Assembly (NCBI GenBank): GCA_963576475.1
Contig: OY754981.1
Span: 14,436,216-14,500,215, forward strand
DNA length: 64,000 bases
Direction of reading: 5' to 3'
DNA from: Molanna angustata
Taxonomy: Eukaryota > Arthropoda > Insecta > Trichoptera > Molannidae
How positions within the stretch are numbered: the stretch's first letter is position 1; each line of letters begins with the position of its first letter. Below, piece by piece: positions 56,478 through 64,000 of the stretch. Both the position numbers and the translations under genes were made by a program. The notes beneath the pieces were generated by a model that was not told the origin of the DNA, searched no databases, and saw only the letters and a program-made list of their open reading frames with translations.

Positions 56478-56690
56478 AGGGATGATAGAGACGGGAGGAA
56501 CTGAAGGGAGGTAGGAGGCACTGACTGGACAGAAGGTACTGAAGGGACGGAGGAACTGATGGGACGGGAGGTACCTACTGAAGGGACAAGAGATACTAAA
56601 GGGTCTTAAGGGATGAAAGAGACGGGAGGAACTGAAGAGAGGTAGGAGGCATGTAATGAGGGGACGAGAGGTACTGAAGGAACATCATCA
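56478..56690. repeat. degenerate purine-rich minisatellite
   Basis: Imperfect repeats of about 20 bp on the theme GACGGGAGGTACTGAAGG, strongly purine-biased on the plus strand. A longer block recurs about 133 bp apart (near 56478 and 56611). A LINE tail at 56684-56827 is inserted into it, and the repeat resumes to about 56850. Confidence 0.75.
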
Positions 56691-56827
56691 TCATCATCAT
56701 TGGCACTACAGTCCGCTACGGACCCTGGCCTCCTCCAGAAATTGTCTCCATCCCTCCCTGTCAACCGCCAGTCTTCTCCAATTTATCAGGTCCATTTCTC
56801 CTATATCACACAGCACATCGTCCAGCA
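56684..56827 (-). mobile_element. LINE 3' tail inserted in the purine-rich minisatellite
   Basis: The reverse complement matches the coding tail of 13866-14116 and ends in a GAT triplet tail. Flanked by ACTGAAGGAAC on both sides (56673-56683, 56828-56838), an 11-bp target duplication: a heavily 5'-truncated LINE insertion. Confidence 0.8.
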
Positions 56828-57579
56828 ACTGAAGGAACGGGAGATGAAATTAGATATTTCAGATTAAATGGAGATCAACCATATTTAATTATATTACAGG
56901 CAGCACAAGGTCTGCCGTGTTTCGCTAGTACAGCATATTTTTACTTTATTCTTAAGTATGCGTTTATTTATTAATTAGGGGTTCGTCGTAGATTTTTTAT
57001 TCCTGAATCAATTCGTCCCAAAAATTTTGCCCATCAAAATTTTTTTCGAGTGATAACGAGTGATTTTTTGACAAATTCTTTTTAAATTTATTTAAAAAAA
57101 ATAATTGCTTTAACTATATGTGCTGAAATAACATAGTAATAACTTTTATTCATGCTATATTACTCGACAATAGGTGGAATGCCAATTAATATAAGACAAC
57201 TTTTATTCTTGTATACTGTATAGGTACAGTTGAGTACACGAATTTGTGAACTTTGCCAATTATAAATACCTAATATGATATAGTTCGTGAACTTTCTAAA
57301 TTTCTTTCATTTACTTTGATATACCTAAGTATTTATATATAATATGCAGCAGAGGTCACATTTTCGATAGCAAGCCTGTTCATATGCAATAAACAAAGAT
57401 ATATTTATACTATGTATATTGGTATTGAAGTAACTTATTTTAGATAAGTGTTGGTTACCTAGCTGCTATTGACAGGACCGGATTCATTGTTTTAGAGCCC
57501 GCGATACTAAATCCAATTAGCGTCTTCCTTGAATCAGTTTTCAAACACAAAATTTGTATCCGAGGTTAAAAATGTATAA

Positions 57580-57725
57580 GTATAATCTATTGGCAGAAGT
57601 CGAGCACGAAAGATCTGGTACGAGCGTATTGAGGCGATGTATTATGAACGTTAACGAAGCAAACAACATTTGTAAAGATACGACGTTCGTTTCTCTTTGC
57701 CTAATACGCCATCAGGGTAAGGCGA
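57580..57725 (+). mobile_element. decayed RTE-like LINE 3' fragment
   Basis: The frame LRRCIMNVNEANNICKDTTF parallels MRRCMNVDEARYVPNRKMW of the 62961 element; ends TTTGCCTAATACGCCATCAG in place of the conserved 3' end. Confidence 0.5.
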
Positions 57726-57729
57726 TTTG

Positions 57730-59360
57730 TAACCAATGAATTTTTAAAGTAAGATATTTAAATTTATGAGATTGGTATAATTTGTAACATTTATCTATAC
57801 TAATTTCAGTGATATGAAATAACATGCGAACTTATATTGAATTAGATCAATGTTTTTGTTTTTGTTTTGATTTTTTTATGATTGATTTTTTTTTTCGCCG
57901 CTAAGTTGCATTTTTATACACATAATAATATAATCATTCCCGTTGAAGTATTTATTTGTCCAACAATTTTTTGACAATCGTCTTTAATTCAGAATTGTTT
58001 ACCTCGTGTTTGGTGCCCCCGATTATGTACGCCTGGTGTGCCTGGTTATTATGAACATAAGTCGAAGTAGGCCCTGTCTATTTGCTTTATATAGATTATC
58101 GCCTCCCGCATTTTATCTCCCACGAACACGCGATATGTGCGTTCAGCCATATTTACGTGCATTGATAACAGCAACTGTCATTCTGATAACTTTTTCATTA
58201 TTTCTAAACACACCTCTCAATACGTTACATACTTAACTTTCTTTTTATTTGGAATTATCAGTCTTTTTGCCCACTATATTCATATATTTTAAGAAAAAAG
58301 AAGCCAATCAAAGGATCACTGAATTAAAAAAGTTATACTTAGGTACTTACTTAATTGATATAACTAGACATTTTATATGAAAAACAATGTAAAAAAGATT
58401 CTATAATATACAATCATTGTTTGTATATTATTCTAAACTAAAAGATGTTTGGGATCGCATTTGATAAGAGTAGATGTTCAACCAATTAACATGTTCAATA
58501 TATCAGGTTAAGAATTAAGATTATTGTATTAAGTGGTTACTACAGCGCTTTTCATACTGTCTTTTCGACAATAAGTGACTGCGTGCCTTTACCGATTATT
58601 GAAACAATTCCCACCAAATTAGCAACATTTCGATAATTTTGATTTATTCATATGCACAGTAAAATACTTAATATTTGAAACCAAGTGATAAACTTTAACA
58701 CAAAATATGTAAACACTAACTGATAAGTCAATTGCGTGGAGTTTTTTTATGAAAATGCATTTTTAATATAATAAATTAAATGTTTTGCTCCAAAATATCC
58801 ATTTGAAACCATATCAAAACGACGAAAAACAAATCACGTGGGTCGGTTGTACAGATTTGGTCAAGACAAACTGATTTCCTCAACCTAATTCATATCAGAC
58901 TCACTGAATTGTTATAACACACATTCAATTTAGGCAATTGTTTAGATTCTAACAATCCATAAGAAACAGTTACTTGTTACAAAAGTGGGACAATATTAAC
59001 CTGTAGGTACCTATCTATTATGCATGGCTCGATTTCCATTCGTATACATGGATAAAACGATAGACTATTTAAAGATTTTTGGTTGCACTTTTATGAACAT
59101 TCCCACGCAGAGCAGAGTAATATCCCTGGAGCTATAATAAAACCTAAATTCAAGACATGACTAGACTGTAATTATACCATCACTACACCATGTACTAAAC
59201 GAATACTGACTGCACATGCAATATAAATTTACCTTTTATAAATCAAGACTTGAATTACTAATAAGAATGTTTTTTGTGCACAAAAGATACGCTGAGGAAA
59301 AAATATCTGATTTCAATTGCCTATTTGGAAATATTAATAAAAATAAAACGGTACTACTAT
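57730..59360. other. intergenic, AT-rich
   Basis: Short frames only (for example 58006-58236); none with a recognised domain. Confidence 0.3.
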
Positions 59361-59374
59361 TCTTACGACTGAAA

Positions 59375-59400
59375 TTGGCGGGAAATACTTTTCCCGCCAA
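59375..59400. promoter_or_regulatory. inverted pair of E2F-like motifs
   Basis: TTGGCGGGAAA (59375-59385) and its complement TTTCCCGCCAA (59390-59400) separated by four bases. Matches the E2F consensus core, but no gene start is recognised nearby; it may simply be a small palindrome. Confidence 0.4.
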
Positions 59401-59440
59401 AAAGTGACTATTCCTACGACAGATTTTAGGTCATTTATAA

Positions 59441-59681
59441 CCACAGAAAGTGCAGATAAATCAAGTTACAAAAATATTTACCTTTGTCATCTTTTCAATG
59501 GCCATAAAATGCATCATGGAAACCAACTTGAAGAAAAAATAAATAATTTTGGCATCTATAAATAATGTAATAACATTTGCTTAATTTTATAAATCATTTT
59601 TTCATCGAGATCTACTATTAAAACAAAGTATAAACAAAGGTAAACATTTTTATAACTTGATTTATCTGCGCTTTCTATGGG
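59441..59681. mobile_element. TIR MITE with CAGATAAATCAAGTTA ends
   Basis: About 49-bp inverted ends (CCACAGAAAGTGCAGATAAA, TCAAGTTACAAAAATATTTA ...) with few mismatches around 140 bp of AT-rich DNA. Weaker inverted similarity continues outside, so the true ends may be wider (about 59360-59740). Confidence 0.68.
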
Positions 59682-59872
59682 TATGGAAAGAATGATAAGA
59701 ATTTATCTATGGTTGAGTCGTAAAAATATCCCTGGCCAAAATAAAATGGTGTTTTTGTTATATGTAGTTAAAACTAAAAATTTCGCTAAGATTACTTGAC
59801 ACGAAAACTAACTAGTTTATAGTCGACCTTGGAAAAGCTAAAAAACGAGTCTGTTCTCAGTTCTCAGTCTTA

Positions 59873-60042
59873 GGCTGCCTGTCCATTGATGCGGAGCGAG
59901 GCGGCGGAGCGGAGAAACGGAGAAATATTAACCAATAGGATTGCATAAAATCTCCGCTCCGCGATTTTATGCAATCCTATTGGTTAATATTTCTCCGTTT
60001 CTCCGCTCCGCCGCCTCGCTCCGCATCAATGGACAGGCAGCC
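59873..60042. mobile_element. perfect palindromic MITE with TTA duplication
   Basis: Two 79-bp arms, exactly complementary by eye, around a 12-base centre CTCCGCTCCGCG. Ends GGCTGCCTGTCCATTG; TTA on both flanks (59870-59872, 60043-60045). GC-rich arms repeat GCGGAGCG. The ends resemble the TIR element at 9038-10691 in layout. Consistent with a PIF/Harbinger-type (TWA) MITE. Confidence 0.9.
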
Positions 60043-60045
60043 TTA

Positions 60046-60985
60046 AAATGTATTCCTCCGAATGGATGAATGGAATGTTATGAAACAAAATATGATGATG
60101 AATCTTCTTATATGCACCTAATTATTATGTAATGACGTGTGTATATCATGTACATATATATTTAGTGTGGGTACACTTTCTCTCTAGTATGATCTCACTC
60201 GTAACCGAGCACAGGAATCAAGATCAAGTAAGTAAATAAAAATCAGATCGACTCAAACAAAAATTATATCACAGAATAATCTAAAATACCAAAGATACAT
60301 TTTTAAATATTTTCATTCGCCTACCGAGGACAATAACATTGCAAACACACAATAAAAATATAGCTGTGATATTAATTAATCTGCAAGCAATATTTAAGGA
60401 GAATCCCCAAATAAAGCTAAATTGGCATTTTTGCTAGCACCTGGTTTAAATCGCACGATTGTGTCTTTGTTACGTTGTCAGCAGTTTCTATTATAATTGC
60501 CACGTGTTCAAATACTAATAGAACCTCAAAGTATAATGCAAAGTCATTAAAACAAACTTAATTGAAATGAATGTCCATTGGTAATTTCAGGTATCGTTTC
60601 AATGAAATGAATACTAAACCATTTTCATTGTGCATTGTTATTTTTAACTTTACATAAAGACATATTCTTTAGAAGATATACAAAAAATGCGTTGTCGCAT
60701 TTTGTTTGATCTCTTGATGATGTTTCAGTTTTCATTTCACTCTCTGTAATATGAATATAAAAACTTTCTATTTGTGAATGTAAAAAATATAATAAAGGCG
60801 ATAAGAAATTCAATATCAGCTCAAAGACGAAAAAATTGAATGAAAAACAATAATTTGTACTTACTGATAAACATGGAATGACGACCCCAACCACACGATA
60901 AAAGGTATTCTGTAACCTCGTTGTGTATAAGGACCGCTGTAGTATAGTGGTAATTTGTTTGACTACAGGAAAAATCGCCATTCAA
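60046..60985. other. intergenic, AT-rich
   Basis: No features beyond a tRNA-like scrap (CTGTAGTATAGTGGTAATTT near 60937), too partial to call. Confidence 0.3.
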
Positions 60986-60989
60986 AGAA

Positions 60990-61439
60990 TTGTTTATTAT
61001 TATAAGATCGTCGATTTTTATTGGTAACTTCGAAGAGCTCTTCGTAATTGGAAGGATGATGTGTAAAAGATCCAGAGTTACAGAGGTCACTTTACCGACT
61101 CAATGGAGTGACCTTATCAAGTCTCCTAGAGGATCTCCAATTACCGAAACTCTTCGATCTAACCAAGACTGTTCCACGTGGATGCAGAGCAATCTTCTAG
61201 TAATTGTATTAAGCATTCTTCCTCAAACTCGAGGCCAAGGGAGAAGTCAAGAGAAATTCTTAACATTCCCCTGTGCAAGTCCACACAATTTCAACAAGAA
61301 AGCTAACTTGTGCATTTGTAAAAATCACGGAACAAAGAATAGTATATTATGTTCCTTGGTAAAAATAGTGAGTAAACATTTTTGTGTTCTTTTGATAGTT
61401 TTGTGGCAACCAAGAACAACAAACAATGCGTCCAGATAA
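60990..61439 (+). CDS. unidentified open frame, 149 codons
   Basis: Longest unassigned frame outside transposons in the right part. Moderately complex composition with several Cys; no recognised domain, no clear start context, no neighbour of related function. More likely a decayed element or chance than a gene. Confidence 0.15.
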   Translation: MFIIIRSSIFIGNFEELFVIGRMMCKRSRVTEVTLPTQWSDLIKSPRGSPITETLRSNQDCSTWMQSNLLVIVLSILPQTRGQGRSQEKFLTFPCASPHNFNKKANLCICKNHGTKNSILCSLVKIVSKHFCVLLIVLWQPRTTNNASR

Positions 61440-61667
61440 ATATTACAATAGGAAATGGAGACATTTGTAGACAATAATGACCAAAAAAATGAAGGAATTC
61501 GTAAAGCCCACACCCAATATTATTTTATGGTATGTTGAGAATAGACGCTTAGAATAGTGTGGCAGAAAGCCAAGAATTCAGCTTTCATTGCATAGCATTA
61601 ATAATATAATGATTACTGAAACAGTTTACATGTTTGTAGTGTACGGATGAATCAGATTATTTATAAA

Positions 61668-62400
61668 CAAGTACCATCATACCATTTCCCTATTTGGGGT
61701 AGGCAGAGAGAACTGAACGTCAGAATCCTCACTCTTGATTCCTACATTTCTCGCTTCAATCACGTATATGCATCGTCTCATACAAGCTCTTCAAAATTCC
61801 ATTTATGTGAATGTGCCAACTTTTCCTTGACCGACCATTATTCGACTATTCGTTCCTCAGCCTTTTCTGTCAGACAGCCATCACTCATTCTTTCTATGTG
61901 CCCAAACCACCTTAGGGCGTTTATTTTCAATCTTACTTACAATATATCTTTCAATCATACATTCTCGTCTGATATTCTCATTTATTATGCTATCATACAT
62001 CGTTTAACCACACAATCGTCTTAATGACCTGATTTCAACCGCGTTAATTCTACTTTCATGCGTCTTCTGTCATATCTATGTCTCACTAGCATACATTTGA
62101 GTCGGTACGACGATACCATTGTGTACCGCGAGCTTTGCTTACCTCGAAATAATAATTAAATCAGCCATTACAGATCTTAATGCGCCATTCACTCTATTAC
62201 CTGCCGTTACTCTCCTTTCAATATCTTTATTCACAATCTTCCATCATGCTGAAACATGCATAGCTTGCTAAGTATAATTATTCATCCACTTGTTCTAATT
62301 GTACATTCTCCACTCGTATCTCGCATTTTGTTTGTCTTTCGCTCTTCTCAAATACTATCACTTTAGATTTAGTTGCATTCATTCTTTTATATTTATTTTA
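61668..62400 (-). mobile_element. old RTE-like LINE fragment (minus)
   Basis: The reverse complement matches the 62961-63773 element through most of its length, from the tail (CTACCCCAAATAGGGAAATG) back to the segment before NASKSKVMVFEKSE (TCTTCTCAAATACTATCACT in plus). More diverged than the plus copy and broken throughout. It lies head to head with the fragment at 62560 and the copy at 62961. Confidence 0.78.
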
Positions 62401-62559
62401 TTTAAATAATAAAACACATAAAAAATACAATCATAAGATACAGAAAAATATACAGTAAAAAAACATGTTACCTACCCTTTACTAGAATGCAAGCACTCGT
62501 GTATAAAAAAGCCATCAGATCCGGCTTCAAATGGAATATACTGTAAATAAATAGTAAAA

Positions 62560-62890
62560 AAAACTGAATTGGTTGAAAATCCGAGATCGAAGAAATTCCC
62601 ATGAACCACAGAAGAGGGAAAGAGATTTCCTTTTCTGTGGGTACTCAAAGAGAAACTCATCCACCTTTTTTTCACATGGACTGCCTTCGTTCCCAACAAC
62701 AACACACTCTCAATACCAACACACAGATCATTCACTTATACCTACTCATTTGAAGTTCACGCAGCCCGCCTATGGAATCAGCTTCCTAATACTGGTAGAG
62801 ATGAACCTTCGATATTCGTTTTTAAGACGGTCCCATATTCGGATACAATGTTGTCGATTCTACTAATTTGTTTAAGTACCTATTTTAAAT
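62560..62890 (+). mobile_element. LINE C-terminal remnant
   Basis: Two frames together give LNWLKIRDRRNSHEPQKR, and FEVHAARLWNQLPNTGRDEP, the common LINE C terminus (LNWL.IR.RR..H; AARLWN.LP..R). Frameshifted; different family from its RTE-like neighbours. Confidence 0.6.
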
Positions 62891-62960
62891 ATGTCAAATA
62901 TTTAGCAAGCACAATATCATGTTCAACGTAATTTTGTTTTTTTTTTATTGTAAATACATA

Positions 62961-63773
62961 CACGAAATTTGATGTATGCAGACGATAAAGTTCTATTAGC
63001 AGAAAGTATGGAAGAGTTACAGCATCTTTAAGTATGGTATATGAAGGATGCATAGAGAACGGACATAGGATGAATGCCAGCAAATCAAAGGTAATGGTCT
63101 TTGAAAAGAGTGAAAGCAAGTCGACGAATATTTACCTATACTTGGGAAGCATATTTCAACGGAATGGACGGCTCGATAAAGAGATCGAAAGAAGATTTAT
63201 GGCAGGAACAGAATGAATGGAGCACTAAGATCAATTAAGAATGATCGCAACATATCAAAGGATGCCAAAGTTGCCATTCATAACGCCATCGTAGTGCCAA
63301 CCTTGACGTATGCAAGTGAAACTTGGACATGGCAAAAGACGCATGAAAGTAGAATAAATGCAGTTGAAATGAGATCGTTAAGAAGAATTTGTAATAGAAC
63401 GATGTATGACCGGGTAAGAAATGAGGACATAAGGAAAGAATTTAAGATGAAGAAAGATGTCATTACTAGAATGAAAGTGAACACATTGAGATGGTTGGGC
63501 ACATGGGGAGAATGAATGAGGAGCGCCTGACGAAGAAAATATACAGAGCCGAAAGGAATGGAATGAGAGGTCGGGGACGCCCAAGAAAGGGATGGCACGA
63601 CCATGTGAACGATATTCTGAAAGACGGAAACGCTAGAAGTGTGAGCAATAGACAAACATGTATGAGACGATGCATGAATGTGGACGAGGCGAGGTATGTG
63701 CCAAATAGAAAAATGTGGCGTTTGGTTCTCTCTGCCTACCCCGCAAGGGACATGCCATGATGGTATGTATGTA
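62961..63773 (+). pseudogene. RTE-like LINE, 5'-truncated RT and C terminus
   Basis: Starts within the RT at LMYADDKVLLAESMEE (YADD catalytic motif) and runs through MNASKSKVMVFEKSES, ERRFMAG, MNGALRSIKND, PTLTYASETWTWQK, RINAVEMRSLRRIC, GHMGRMNEERL, RGRGRPRKGWHDHV and a C-terminal VLSAYPARDMP. At least three frame changes (near 63010, 63205 and 63510) split it into frames at 63034-63216, 63213-63515 and 63491-63760. The 3' end is a CCCC-GCAA-GGG hairpin, TGATGG and TATG repeats. Flanked by TGTAAATACATA at 62949-62960 and 63774-63785. Best-preserved copy of the family here; clade assignment is tentative. Confidence 0.85.
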
Positions 63774-64000
63774 TGTAAATACATATTTTTGGATGACCGG
63801 TAAAAATTTCCCTATGGCAATAAGTCCGCCATATTGTTTTATGTAACACAAGTATATGAATTTTGACGTGCATTACATACATAGTTATAAACCAACAATG
63901 CTATAGTGTAAACATCCAATACATATTTCATATTAATATTATGTTATTATTCCTTAAATTGCGTATTATTTATGTATTGTTACTTGCTTAGTTAAATATT

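Noticed and set aside
60931..60965. tRNA gene scrap
   Set aside because: Only an A-box-like half; no B box or cloverleaf.
63278..63851. 168-codon minus frame and its overlapping neighbours
   Set aside because: Antisense of the RTE-like C terminus, which reads clearly on the plus strand.

Overview
The window looks like nuclear DNA of an insect, most probably a moth or butterfly. It is very AT-rich and has two spliced host genes with insect-type proteins. The rest is dense with tRNA-derived SINEs, RTE-like and other LINE tails, foldback MITEs, Penelope-like elements and one Gypsy element. There is no bacterial-type gene organisation. The order assignment rests on the style of the repeats and is an inference.

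Host genes, both on the minus strand. (1) The 5' half of a deadpan-type HES bHLH gene. Coding exon 1 is at 11676-11768 and exon 2, the basic region and helix 1, is at 4127-4222. The remaining exons lie beyond the left edge. A Su(H)-type site sits upstream of the start. Two perfectly homogeneous minisatellites (42-bp and 41-bp units) flank exon 2. (2) A complete Cdc42 small effector gene (Spec2-like, 82 aa) in three coding exons at 33727-33871, 30098-30192 and 23687-23695, with a CRIB motif, an N-terminal Cys-Cys pair and a basic cluster. A likely promoter lies near 34.3 kb.

Mobile DNA by region. 1-12 kb: the HES gene with intronic SINEs, tRNA-like elements, two minisatellites, and a TIR element (9038-10691) that carries a foldback Penelope remnant. 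12-23 kb: LINE tails, a 116-bp triplicate repeat, back-to-back palindromic MITEs in a CR1-like remnant, and AT-rich DNA. 24-30 kb: a head-to-head Penelope composite inside Spec2 intron 2, with a 15-bp target duplication, pseudo-LTRs and hammerhead-like motifs. 30-35 kb: Spec2 introns and promoter plus a GC-rich island of unknown nature. 36-42 kb: an intact-looking Ty3/Gypsy element with identical 452-bp LTRs, inserted into an older RTE-like fragment. 42-64 kb: no recognised host exons; LINE tails, SINEs, MITEs, foldbacks, a purine-rich minisatellite, and at the right end a 5'-truncated RTE-like copy with its own target duplication.

The two host genes act in unrelated processes (neural/Notch-pathway transcription; Cdc42 signalling). 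Most other open frames are parts or antisense shadows of transposons. The most interesting structures are the Penelope composites and their ribozyme-like cores, the GNRA-capped hairpin at the RTE-like 3' ends, and the minisatellite pair around the bHLH exon. Coordinates of decayed repeats are approximate; exon, LTR, TSD and palindrome ends were read directly.
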